Of a stretch of DNA of 64,000 nucleotides, positions 9,163-17,102 are shown one piece after another. Position 1 is the stretch's first letter, and each line of letters begins with the position of its first letter. Origin of the DNA: Pandoraea sputorum (GTDB lineage: Bacteria > Pseudomonadota > Gammaproteobacteria > Burkholderiales > Burkholderiaceae); assembly GCF_000814845.2 (NCBI RefSeq), contig NZ_CP010431.2, forward strand, positions 868,001 through 932,000, read 5' to 3'. The notes beneath the pieces were generated by a model. The model was not told the origin of the DNA, searched no databases, and was given only the letters and a program-made list of their open reading frames with translations. Both the position numbers and the translations under genes were made by a program.

Positions 9163-10227
9163 TTACTTCAGTTTGAGCGCGGCGTCGACATAACGCGACG
9201 TGACGAACGGCGTGTAGTCCGCCTTGACGGCGTTGATCTTCTGCTGACCCTTCAGGAAGTCGGCGGTGTCTTTCAGTGCCTTCGCAGCGCGGCTGTCCTT
9301 GCCGCCGCCCAGCCATTCCGCAGACGCCTGTTGTTCGGCCGACGGATAGGCATAGAGCGACAGTGCGCCCGGCACGTCCTCCGGCTTGCCGCCGATCATC
9401 TTGACGATGGATTTCACTTGCGGTGAGCCCGCAGTCCAGGCCGCTTGATTCTGACGGTAGGCTGCGTCGGCACTGGCGATGACCTTCACGAACTTCGCCA
9501 TGAAATCGGCGTTCGCTTCCCCCCACTTGCGGTCGACGGCGATGCCATCGAACGTCGGCTTGCCCTGCTTCGACAATTCGCCCGACGTGATCAGCACATG
9601 GCCGCTTTGCTTGATCTGCGCGAGCGCCGGATCCCACACGTAGGCCGCATCGATGTCGCCGCGCTCCCATGCGGCCACGATCTGGTTCGGCTGCATGTTC
9701 AGGACCTGCACTTCGGTAGGCTTGATGCCCCATTGTTGCAGCGCAAACATCGTGTGGTAGTGCGTCGTCGAGACGAACGGCACGCCGATCTTCTTGCCCT
9801 TGAGGTCGGCCGGGGTCTTGATGTTCGACGCATTGCGCACGACCATCGCTTCAGCCTGGTTGATGTCGTCCAGGATCCAGAACAGTTGCAGGTCCAGTCC
9901 TTGCGAGACGGCCGCCGCCATCGGGCTGGAGCCAAGCACACCGATCTTGATGTCGCCCGAGGCGAGCGCCGTGGCGACCTTGGCACCCGATTCGAACTGG
10001 CGCCAGTGGATCTTGTAACCGGTTGCTTTCTCGAATTCGCCGCTCGAAATGGCGACCAGCCACGGATCGACGATCTGCTGGTACGCGATCGTCACCTCTT
10101 TTTCCTGCGCCTGCGCCTGCGCCGTTGCGGGCGCCGTCAATCCGAGCATCAGGGTGGCGGGCAAGGCCGCAGCCGCCAGTGCCGTCGCCGCGAACACCCG
10201 TCGCAGTCGGTTCGGAAGTCCAGTCAT
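9163..10227 (-). CDS. tauA: Taurine-binding periplasmic protein TauA
   Basis: A 354-residue solute-binding protein with a long Sec signal peptide (basic start, hydrophobic core, cleavage likely after TAQAQAQ near residue 41). The mature part matches E. coli TauA closely: SGAKVATALASGDIKIGVLGSSP, VPFVSTTHYHTMFAL, GIKPTEVQVLNMQP, AAWERGDIDAAYVWDPAL and the C-terminal YTPFVTSRYVD. It delivers taurine to TauBC. First gene of the operon, divergent from tauR, whose putative operators lie in the intergenic region. Confidence 0.93.
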   Translation of the reverse strand: MTGLPNRLRRVFAATALAAAALPATLMLGLTAPATAQAQAQEKEVTIAYQQIVDPWLVAISSGEFEKATGYKIHWRQFESGAKVATALASGDIKIGVLGSSPMAAAVSQGLDLQLFWILDDINQAEAMVVRNASNIKTPADLKGKKIGVPFVSTTHYHTMFALQQWGIKPTEVQVLNMQPNQIVAAWERGDIDAAYVWDPALAQIKQSGHVLITSGELSKQGKPTFDGIAVDRKWGEANADFMAKFVKVIASADAAYRQNQAAWTAGSPQVKSIVKMIGGKPEDVPGALSLYAYPSAEQQASAEWLGGGKDSRAAKALKDTADFLKGQQKINAVKADYTPFVTSRYVDAALKLK

Positions 10228-10340
10228 GGTTCACCTCAGTTCGAAAGGTTTTCGGTAGAACACTCGGGTTGACGCATCTGGCATGACAAATCGGCGTCAA
10301 GTGACTGCATCATTGCCGCGCACATTTTTGTTCGTTAGAG

Positions 10341-10379
10341 CCAGTTGGCCGCATTTGATGATGCCAACTGGTCCAGTTG
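10341..10379 (-). promoter_or_regulatory. Putative TauR operator: direct repeats spaced by 32 bp
   Basis: CCAGTTGGCC starts at 10341 and CCAGTTGCCC at 10373, same orientation, 32 bp apart or about three helical turns. The second copy also belongs to a perfect palindrome AACTGG-T-CCAGTT at 10366-10378. MocR-type regulators such as TauR are known to bind direct repeats on one face of DNA, and this region lies between tauA and tauR. The rest of 10228-10524 shows no gene. Confidence 0.5.
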
Positions 10380-10524
10380 CCCCGTGAACGGCCCGCAAGC
10401 CGCATGAATGCTCGAATCTCGCCTGTTTTCGCCCGTCTGCGGATAAACCCCAATTCGGAATAAACGTCACCGTCTCATGAGTAATAATTGACGTTCTAGA
10501 AGTGACAGACAAAAAGGGGACGCG

Positions 10525-12135
10525 ATGTCGAGCCGGATTTCCGCGGCGATGTGGAACCAGTTGTTCTTGGTGTCGGCGCGAGCGGGCATGAGTTTGCAGA
10601 GCCAGATTCGCCAGATGCTCGTGTCGGCGATTCTGGACGAGCGCCTGATGCGCGGTGCGGCCGTGCCGTCGTCACGCGAGCTGGCCGAAGGGCTGGGCGT
10701 GGCGCGCAACACGGTGGTGCTGGCCTACCAGCAGCTGGTCGACGAGGGCTATCTGATCGCGCGGGAGCGGCGCGGCTACTTCGTCAATGGCGATATCCTC
10801 GCACCGCGCGTGGGGACGCAACCCGCGAGTGCGCGGGACGCACGCGATGGCCGCAATGGTCACGAGGGTCGTGACGGGAAGCACGCGCAGGAGGGGCGGG
10901 CGGAGACGGAATCCGCTGGAACCATCGCGCCACTGGATCCGTCCACGCCCGACTGGGAGGGGCGTTACGTGGTGCGGCCTTCGGCGCAGCGCAACATCGT
11001 GAAACCGATCGACTGGCAGCAGTACCAGTACCCATTCATCTACGGGCAGTTCGATCCGACGATGTTCCCGACCGCCGACTGGCGCGAGTGCTGCCATAAG
11101 GCGCTCACCGTCATGGAGATTCGCGACTGGGCGCCGGACATGATCGCGCGCGACGACGAAACGCTGATCCAGCAGATTCGCACGCGCGTGTTGCCGCGTC
11201 GCGGCGTGTGGGCCGACGCCGATCAGATCGTGCTCACCAATGGTGCGCAACAGGCGCTGTATTTGCTCGCAGATCTGCTGGTGGGCGCGCGCACGACCGT
11301 GGGTGTCGAAGACCCCGGTTATCCCGATGCCAGAAACATCTTCGCGATGCGCACGCCGAAGCTGGTCGGGCTGCCGGTCGACGAGCATGGGTTGCCGGTG
11401 GACGAGCGCTTGTCGCAGTGCGATTACGTGTACGTGACGCCGTCGCACCAATGTCCTACGACCACGACGATGCCGCTTGCGCATCGTGAGGCGTTGCTGC
11501 GTCGCGCGGAGGCCGACGACTTTGTCGTGATCGAGGACGATTACGAGAGCGAGAACAGCTATTCGGACATTCCGATTCCGGCGCTCAAGAGTCTGGACCG
11601 CAGCGACCGGGTGATCTACATCGGCAGTCTGTCGAAGTCGTTCGCACCCGGATTGCGGCTGGGGTATATCGTCGCGCCGGCGGCGCTGGTCAATGAGCTA
11701 CGTGCGTTGCGCCGGTTGATGATTCGTCACCCGTCGGCGTTCATTCAGCGTTCGTTCTCGATGTTCCTCGCGCTAGGTCATCACGACGCGCTGCTGCGGC
11801 GTCTGGCCGACACCTACGCCAAGCGTGCCGAAGTGCTGAGTGCAGCGCTCGCGGCACATATGCCGGAAGCGACGTTCGTGCGCGTGAAGGGTGGGGCGTC
11901 GTGCTGGGTGCAAGGGCCGTCGCAGTTGAACGCGAACGTGCTGGCGGCGCGGGCAAAGTCGCGCGGCATTCTGATCGAGCCGGGCGATGTGTTTTTCATG
12001 GGGGATGACCCGCCGCGCAACATGTTCCGGCTCGGCTTTTCGTCGATCCGGCTGGAGCACATCGAGGCGGGTGTCGTCGCCCTGGCCGAGGTCATGCGCG
12101 AGACGATGGCCGAGGCGACGCCAGCGCAGCGCTGA
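10525..12135 (+). CDS. tauR: MocR-family PLP-dependent regulator TauR
   Basis: A 536-residue fusion of an N-terminal GntR-type winged helix (residues about 20-90, with VPSSRELAEGLGVARNTVVLAYQ and a wing ending ERRGYFVN) and a fold-type I aminotransferase domain (about 145-525). The PLP-binding Lys is K371 in GSLSKSFAPGLRLGY; other PLP-site segments are NGAQQALYLLADLL, VEDPGYPDAR and VIEDDYESE. A low-complexity Arg/Asp/Gly linker joins the domains. Placement divergent from tauABC identifies it as TauR, which activates taurine genes when taurine reacts with bound PLP. The start at 10525 follows AAGGGGA with good spacing. Confidence 0.88.
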   Translation: MSSRISAAMWNQLFLVSARAGMSLQSQIRQMLVSAILDERLMRGAAVPSSRELAEGLGVARNTVVLAYQQLVDEGYLIARERRGYFVNGDILAPRVGTQPASARDARDGRNGHEGRDGKHAQEGRAETESAGTIAPLDPSTPDWEGRYVVRPSAQRNIVKPIDWQQYQYPFIYGQFDPTMFPTADWRECCHKALTVMEIRDWAPDMIARDDETLIQQIRTRVLPRRGVWADADQIVLTNGAQQALYLLADLLVGARTTVGVEDPGYPDARNIFAMRTPKLVGLPVDEHGLPVDERLSQCDYVYVTPSHQCPTTTTMPLAHREALLRRAEADDFVVIEDDYESENSYSDIPIPALKSLDRSDRVIYIGSLSKSFAPGLRLGYIVAPAALVNELRALRRLMIRHPSAFIQRSFSMFLALGHHDALLRRLADTYAKRAEVLSAALAAHMPEATFVRVKGGASCWVQGPSQLNANVLAARAKSRGILIEPGDVFFMGDDPPRNMFRLGFSSIRLEHIEAGVVALAEVMRETMAEATPAQR

Positions 12136-12187
12136 CGGATTGAGAGCAGCGCGCGCCGCAAAGACGTACGGCGGTTTGCCGGGGCGC

Positions 12188-12817
12188 TTACGGCGTGCCG
12201 TTGCGTCCGTAAAGGCGGAAGCCTTCGCGTTCGGACAGGGTTTCGTAGTAGACCGACACGGCCTCCAATTGCGGACGTTCGATCGGCACGCTGAACCAGC
12301 GATGCACCGACAGGCCGACGGGGATGTCGGCGAGCGTGAAGTTATCGCCGCTCACGAAGGCCTGTGTCGTTTGCAGTTGCTTGTCGAGCACGCGCATGAA
12401 GTCGTTCCAGCGTGCAGAGTTGGCGGCGAGCGCCTGCGGATCGTCGTAGCCGGGCGAGCGACGAATCAGCGACAGGAACGAGTACTTCCACGCCGGATTC
12501 AGGTCGGACGACTGCCAGTCGATCCACTGATCGACGCGCGCCCGTTCGCGCGGTGCGACGGGATAGAGATCCGTGCGATCGCGCGACGCGGCGAGATATC
12601 GCAGGATGCTGTTCGACTCCCAGAGGACGAAGCCCCCGTCTTCGATCACCGGCACCATCAGATTCGGATTGAGTGTGGCAAACGCAGGGTCGTCGAGCTT
12701 GCGCGAGATGTCGCCGTCGCCCCACGGCTCGTTGGTGAAGGGGATGCCAAGCTCATGAGCGAGCCACAACACCTTACGTACGTTGATGGACGCCGGTCTG
12801 CCGAGAATGCGAAGCAT
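12188..12817 (-). CDS. Glutathione S-transferase family protein
   Basis: A 209-residue cytosolic GST. The thioredoxin-fold N-domain (1-80) begins MLRILGRPASINVRKVLWL with the catalytic Ser likely in PASINVRK, contains NLMVPVIEDGG with the cis-Pro before the gamma-Glu site, and ends with ESNSILRYLA. The all-helical C-domain carries the FTLADIPVG N-capping motif. Similar proteins conjugate glutathione to electrophiles or reduce disulphides; substrate unknown. It is convergent with tauR, 52 bp apart. Confidence 0.9.
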   Translation of the reverse strand: MLRILGRPASINVRKVLWLAHELGIPFTNEPWGDGDISRKLDDPAFATLNPNLMVPVIEDGGFVLWESNSILRYLAASRDRTDLYPVAPRERARVDQWIDWQSSDLNPAWKYSFLSLIRRSPGYDDPQALAANSARWNDFMRVLDKQLQTTQAFVSGDNFTLADIPVGLSVHRWFSVPIERPQLEAVSVYYETLSEREGFRLYGRNGTP

Positions 12818-13038
12818 ATCAATCCTTCTTATCGAGACTTGTTGGGGGAACAGCGTTGATTCTAGTCACCCGGATAAGGCGATAACAGATACAGATGCCT
12901 CACTTGCCGGGCAGAACAGATTGGCCGCGCACGCCGTCATGCTCTCGGTCGATGCAGGGAGTTCAACGCGGCATGTTACTGCGCCTATTGCGATCAGGCG
13001 GGGCCGTCGCGCCCGAACGCGGCGGCTTCGGATAGGAT

Positions 13039-13083
13039 GACCCATCTGACCCATCTGACCCATCTGACCCATCTGACCCATCT
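13039..13083. repeat. 9-bp minisatellite, five perfect copies
   Basis: The unit GACCCATCT is repeated five times without error, followed by a degenerate sixth unit (GACCGATGG, 13084-13092). It sits 33 bp upstream of the start chosen for the LprI-like gene, inside the 298-bp gap after the GST gene. Slippage here would change promoter spacing or, if translation begins at 13089, lie just before the start codon. Confidence 0.95.
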
Positions 13084-13115
13084 GACCGATGGACATCCAA
13101 ATTCCGGGAGAAACC

Positions 13116-13529
13116 GTGAAAGAGACGCGTGTGACCAAAGTGATTCGATGGGCTGCGGCAGCGGTGGTGCTGATGGCGAGTGCCGCGACGCATGCCGCGT
13201 CACCCTGTGACAATCCGCAGGATCAGGCGACGATGAATAAGTGCGCGATGGATGCCTACAAGGCGTCGGACAAGAAGCTCAATCAGTCTTTCCAGACGCT
13301 CAGCAATAAACTCAGCCCTCAGGGCAAGGCGGCGCTGCAAAAGTCCCAGCGGGCGTGGATCGCCTGGCGCGATGCGCAATGCACGTTCGAAACGATGGGG
13401 TCGGAAGGCGGGACCGTTCACTCGCTGGTGATAACGAGTTGCTTGGACGATCTGACGAAGGCGCAGACCCAACGTCTGGACAAGATGAACAACTGCGAAG
13501 AGGGCGATCTCTCCTGCACTCGTCCGTAA
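13116..13529 (+). CDS. Exported LprI-like (DUF1311) small protein
   Basis: A 137-residue exported protein: basic N-terminus, hydrophobic core VIRWAAAAVVLMASAATHA and cleavage after HAA, then a helical domain with the DUF1311/LprI pattern (SPCDNPQDQATMNKCA, a central KSQRAWIAWRDAQC and a final Cys pair). The family includes lysozyme inhibitors of the periplasm; inhibition here is not shown. I prefer the GTG at 13116, which follows GGGAG by six bases, over the ATG at 13089, which has no ribosome-binding site and would put extra residues before the signal peptide. A strong terminator follows the gene. Confidence 0.8.
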   Translation: MKETRVTKVIRWAAAAVVLMASAATHAASPCDNPQDQATMNKCAMDAYKASDKKLNQSFQTLSNKLSPQGKAALQKSQRAWIAWRDAQCTFETMGSEGGTVHSLVITSCLDDLTKAQTQRLDKMNNCEEGDLSCTRP

Positions 13530-13554
13530 CTGACCTGCGGGACACTTCGTATGG

Positions 13555-13590
13555 CGGCGGCAACGACACACCGGTCGTTGCCGCCGTTTT
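13555..13590 (+). terminator. Rho-independent terminator after the LprI-like gene
   Basis: A perfect 13-bp stem (13555-13567 with 13574-13586), a 6-base loop and TTTT at 13587-13590. It lies just after the stop of the LprI-like gene and ten bases before the end of the convergent porin gene. Confidence 0.9.
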
Positions 13591-13599
13591 CGTTGTGAA

Positions 13600-14661
13600 T
13601 CAGAAGGTATGACGCAACCCCAGCGACACGCCGACCTTGCTGCCGTAGGTGCCTTGCGAGGCGATCAGCGTGTATTTGCCACTGATGTTGTTGTGGTCGA
13701 CTTCCAGATAGACGTCCGTGCGCTTGCTCAACTGGTAGTCGGCCATGCCGTAGACGGCGGTACGTTTGCCGCCCGGTTGCGCCTGCCAGTCGACGAAGCC
13801 GCCGACCCCTAGCGTCAGCGCAGGCAACGGGTTGTAGCTCAGGCCGAGCAGCATGACATTGTTGCGCGTCTCGACTTCGGTCAACTGGCTGTGCAGGTAG
13901 CCCGCTGTCGCTCGCCATGCGCCGAACGCCGCGCCCGTCGAGAAGCCGAACGTATTGCGCGATTGCGTGCCGTCCGCCGATGTCAGGCGCTGGTATAGCA
14001 GCGTGCCGTTGACGCCACCCGCCGTATAACCGGCCGTCACCCCAACGCCCGAGTTCGCATGCGTATCGTTCGCGGCGTTACCGAAGGTGTAGGCCGTGCC
14101 CAGCGAGAAGCCACCGGCGTCGAGCGTGTACTTCACCGTGTTGTCGAGTCGGCTGCCGACATAGTTGCTCGCGACGATCAGGGTGTCGAGGTTCGGGTTG
14201 TTGAAGATCTGTGCTGCGCCCATCGCCGTATAGCCCACGCTGTACTGACGCCCGACCGACAACGCGCCGTAGCTGCCGCGCACGCCGACGAAGGCCTGGC
14301 GGCCGAATAGCCGTCCCGCACCATTGGACGACGCTTGCCCGAAGCCTGCACTCTTCGTGCCTTGCAACGACGTGCCGTCGTCGAGACTGAAGCCGCTCTC
14401 CAGCACGAAGAACGTCTCCAGATCCGGCGCAAGTTGTTCCGTGCCCTTGATGCCCCAACGCGATCCGGTGAATGAGCCTTGCGAGGCGCTGAACAGTTTG
14501 CCGTCGCTCGCATTCGCGTTGGTCTCGTAGCGGATGGCCGTGTCGATCAGGCCGTAGAGGGTGACCTCGGCGTGGGCACTCGCGGGCACGAGTAACAGCG
14601 GCGAGGCAAAGGACAGGCAGGCCGCGGCGTACCCGAGGCGGCGTCGTGTTGCGAAAGGCAT
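13600..14661 (-). CDS. Outer-membrane trimeric porin (OmpC-like, Burkholderia type)
   Basis: A 353-residue porin with a Sec signal peptide ending SAHA, followed by EVTLYGLIDTAI, the typical first strand of betaproteobacterial general porins. The body has alternating amphipathic strands, the SRWGIKGTEQL loop motif, an eyelet region with FGRQAFVGV and GRQYSVGY, and a C-terminal strand ending VSLGLRHTF; the terminal Phe is the BAM recognition residue. It should form a 16-stranded trimeric channel for small hydrophilic solutes. Monocistronic; its end nearly abuts the terminator of the convergent gene. Confidence 0.93.
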   Translation of the reverse strand: MPFATRRRLGYAAACLSFASPLLLVPASAHAEVTLYGLIDTAIRYETNANASDGKLFSASQGSFTGSRWGIKGTEQLAPDLETFFVLESGFSLDDGTSLQGTKSAGFGQASSNGAGRLFGRQAFVGVRGSYGALSVGRQYSVGYTAMGAAQIFNNPNLDTLIVASNYVGSRLDNTVKYTLDAGGFSLGTAYTFGNAANDTHANSGVGVTAGYTAGGVNGTLLYQRLTSADGTQSRNTFGFSTGAAFGAWRATAGYLHSQLTEVETRNNVMLLGLSYNPLPALTLGVGGFVDWQAQPGGKRTAVYGMADYQLSKRTDVYLEVDHNNISGKYTLIASQGTYGSKVGVSLGLRHTF

Positions 14662-14705
14662 GAAACGTGTCTCCGATGTGGTTTTTGTGGTGTTGCGGTG
14701 GTGGG

Positions 14706-15128
14706 TCAGGCCGGTGGCGAGGCACTCCGTGTTGCGACAGCAAATACGGCGCTGGCGGTGGCGAGCGGACGGCCTTCTGCGTCGAGTAGTTCGGCCTCGC
14801 AGAACGCGAGCGTGCGGCCGCTGCGGCGCACGCGTGCGTGTGCGGTGATGCGGCCACGCGCCGGGCGCAGGTAGTTGATCGTGAGGCTGGCGGTGCCGAG
14901 GTTGTCGAACGCACCGCTCGCACGTGTGGCCACGCCCATCGCCGTGTCCAGTAGCGCCGCGACCAGGCCGCCGTGCGCGTTGCCGTGACGATTCGTATGC
15001 CGCTCGAGCACGTCGCAGGCGAGTACGGCCGTGCCGTCGCCGGCGTCGACGAGTGCAAACCCGTTATCGAGACAGAACTGCGATTCGACGCGCAACTCGC
15101 GCTCGAGGTCGGTGGCGTCCCGGCTCAT
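14706..15128 (-). CDS. PaaI-type hotdog thioesterase
   Basis: A 140-residue single hotdog domain. The motif HTNRHGNAHGGLVAALLDTAMG matches the PaaI/YbgC catalytic helix and loop, with the family's conserved HGG and an acidic residue on the central helix. Such enzymes hydrolyse aryl- or acyl-CoA thioesters in the cytoplasm and often rescue CoA from dead-end intermediates. Its ATG overlaps the stop codon of the lyase gene by 4 bp, so the two are co-translated and it probably acts on CoA esters of the same pathway (inference). Confidence 0.85.
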   Translation of the reverse strand: MSRDATDLERELRVESQFCLDNGFALVDAGDGTAVLACDVLERHTNRHGNAHGGLVAALLDTAMGVATRASGAFDNLGTASLTINYLRPARGRITAHARVRRSGRTLAFCEAELLDAEGRPLATASAVFAVATRSASPPA

Positions 15129-16081
15129 TGCGCGGTCGCCAAACTGGCGCTCAGTTTCGGACGCAACATCGGATTCAGACCGGTGCGTGCCACGCGGCTT
15201 GCCAACTGGCGACCGAGCGCCGTCTCACAGGCTTGCGACGCGGCCATCATGGCGCTCAGATCGATGCCGGTGTCGACCCCCATCGTTTCGAGCACGTTGA
15301 CGAAGTCCTCCGTGCAAACGTTACCGGTCACGCCACCGCCGTATTGCACCTTCGCGGGATGGCCGCCTGTGCCGCCGAAGGCGACGTCGAAGTGAGTCAC
15401 GCCCGCTTCGAGCGCGGCGAGGTAGTTGACGATGCCGGTGCCGCGCGTGTCGTGGAAGTGGGCGATGGCGTGGACGTCGGGGAACGACGACAGCATTTGC
15501 GCGAACAGCGCCTTCGTCGACGCTTGCGTCGCCACGCCGATGGTGTCGCCGAGCGTGATGTATTTCACGCCGAGCGATGCGAAGCGCTCCACGTCTTCCA
15601 TGACGCTGACCGGATCGATCGCGCCTTCAAAGGGACAGCCGAACGCCACGGAAATCGTGCCGACCAGACGGAAGCGGCCTTGGGCAGCTTTCGCCATCGC
15701 TTCGACGCGCAGCCACTGACCCGAACGCGACTGCTTGAGGTTGCGTTCCGAGTGCGAATCGCTCGCCGAGACCAGCAGGCTGATTTCGTTGACGCCGATC
15801 CCGGCGTCGAGATCGGTCAGCGCGCGCTCGACGGCGCGCGTGTTGGCACACGTCGCCTTGTAGTGAACGCCATCGACACGCGGCAACACCGTGAGCAACT
15901 CGCTCGCATCGGCGAATTGAGGCACCACTGCCGGGTTGGAGTAGGACGTGGCCTCCACGCGACGAAATCCGGCGCGTGCGAACTGATCGATCAGGTCGCG
16001 CTTGGTGTCGGTGGAGAGGAACGCGGTCTCGTGCTGCAGGCCGTCGCGGGCGAAGCATTCGCACAGGATCAGATCGGACAT
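15125..16081 (-). CDS. HMG-CoA lyase-like enzyme, active-site Cys replaced by His
   Basis: A 318-residue TIM-barrel lyase of the HMGL/DRE-TIM family. It shows ARDGLQHE near the N-terminus (metal and catalytic Asp), a HFHDTRGTG metal-binding strand, and TGNVCTEDFVNVLE near the end. In true HMG-CoA lyases the flexible loop reads GGCPYA with a catalytic Cys; here it is GGHPAK with His241, so the substrate or chemistry may differ. It should cleave a 3-hydroxy-3-substituted acyl-CoA. I start at the ATG at 16081 (MSDLILCE), the position that lines up with family starts; an in-frame ATG at 16135 would add 18 residues. It opens a leftward pair with the thioesterase, divergent from the crotonase/CoA-transferase genes. 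Confidence 0.82.
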   Translation of the reverse strand: MSDLILCECFARDGLQHETAFLSTDTKRDLIDQFARAGFRRVEATSYSNPAVVPQFADASELLTVLPRVDGVHYKATCANTRAVERALTDLDAGIGVNEISLLVSASDSHSERNLKQSRSGQWLRVEAMAKAAQGRFRLVGTISVAFGCPFEGAIDPVSVMEDVERFASLGVKYITLGDTIGVATQASTKALFAQMLSSFPDVHAIAHFHDTRGTGIVNYLAALEAGVTHFDVAFGGTGGHPAKVQYGGGVTGNVCTEDFVNVLETMGVDTGIDLSAMMAASQACETALGRQLASRVARTGLNPMLRPKLSASLATAQ

Positions 16082-16310
16082 GACATGCGGGCGCAATGCG
16101 CCGGAAGTGAGTTCGGATGGAGCGCATGAAATCACTTAATGTGATGCAATGTCAAATAATTTATAAATCGCCGCACAAGGGGTTTCCCTTAATTTGTATG
16201 AGTATTTGCGGTGTTTTCGGAGTGTATTTGTGTTTGGTAGATTATTTTGTTTGACGACGTCACATTTTTTGGATTAGGCTAGCCGCCATACCCTGTTTCA
16301 CCTCTGGCTG
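16082..16310. promoter_or_regulatory. AT-rich divergent promoter region of the CoA cluster
   Basis: Between the divergent lyase and crotonase genes the sequence becomes strongly AT-rich compared with its surroundings. It contains two small palindromes, AAGGG-GTTT-CCCTT around 16177-16190 and TGACG-A-CGTCA at 16252-16262, either of which could be an operator for the MarR regulator encoded at the cluster's far end. No box was matched to a known consensus. Confidence 0.4.
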
Positions 16311-17102
16311 ATGAATCCGATGTCTCGAACCTCCCGCAACATGACGTATCCCGACTCCTTGTTGATCGAAGATCGCGGCGCTGTGCGCGTGATCACGATG
16401 AACCGCCCCGACAAGCGCAACGCGCTGAACAACGAACTGACGCAGGCGCTGTTGGCGTCGTTGCGTGAGGCTGACGCCGATCCCGAGGTGAACGCCATCG
16501 TGCTCGCCGGGGCAGGACAGAGCTTCTGTGCCGGGGCCGACGTCAAGGAGTTCGGTGGCTTCGTTGCGGGCGGCAGCGACGCCGACGCCTCGCAGGCTGC
16601 GCTCAAGCGTGCGCACCTCACCACGTCGCTGCATCGGGCGTTCGTCGAGATCGGCACGCCGGTCGTTGGTGCGGCGCAGGGCTATGCGATGGGCGGCGGC
16701 GCGGGACTGGCGCTCGCCTGCGACCTGCTGGTCGTCGGTGAGAGCCTCAAGCTGGGCTATCCGGAGTTGAAGCACGGGATCGTGGCGGCCATCGTGATGG
16801 CCAATCTCGTGCGTCAAGTTGGCCGCAAGACCGCGTTCGAGCTGGTGTCGACAGGCGATACCGTCGACGCGTCGCGTGCGCTGGCGCTCGGACTTGCCAA
16901 TCGTGTCAGCCCTGACCACACACTGGTCGACGACGCCGTGGCGCTTGCCGCGCGTCTGGCCGACTACGATCCGGTATCGATGACCGCGACCAAGCGTCTG
17001 TTCCATCGCGTGGCGGATCTGCCGCTCACGCAGGCGTTCGATGTCTCGCTCGATACGAACCTGATGATGCGCAGCTTTCCCAAGCGCGCCCCGAAGTCGT
17101 GA
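16311..17102 (+). CDS. Enoyl-CoA hydratase/isomerase (crotonase) family
   Basis: A 263-residue crotonase. The oxyanion hole segments are GQSFCAGADVKEF and GYAMGGGAGLALACD, and both acidic positions used by hydratases are kept (VGESLKLGYPEL), so hydratase activity is plausible. Start uncertain among ATGs at 16311, 16320 and 16341. It overlaps the CoA-transferase by 4 bp and begins a rightward operon with it, a second crotonase and an acyl-CoA ligase. Substrate unknown. Confidence 0.88.
   Translation: MNPMSRTSRNMTYPDSLLIEDRGAVRVITMNRPDKRNALNNELTQALLASLREADADPEVNAIVLAGAGQSFCAGADVKEFGGFVAGGSDADASQAALKRAHLTTSLHRAFVEIGTPVVGAAQGYAMGGGAGLALACDLLVVGESLKLGYPELKHGIVAAIVMANLVRQVGRKTAFELVSTGDTVDASRALALGLANRVSPDHTLVDDAVALAARLADYDPVSMTATKRLFHRVADLPLTQAFDVSLDTNLMMRSFPKRAPKS

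Noticed and set aside
13039..13083. CRISPR-like repeat array
   Set aside because: Units are 9 bp, contiguous and without spacers; it is a minisatellite.
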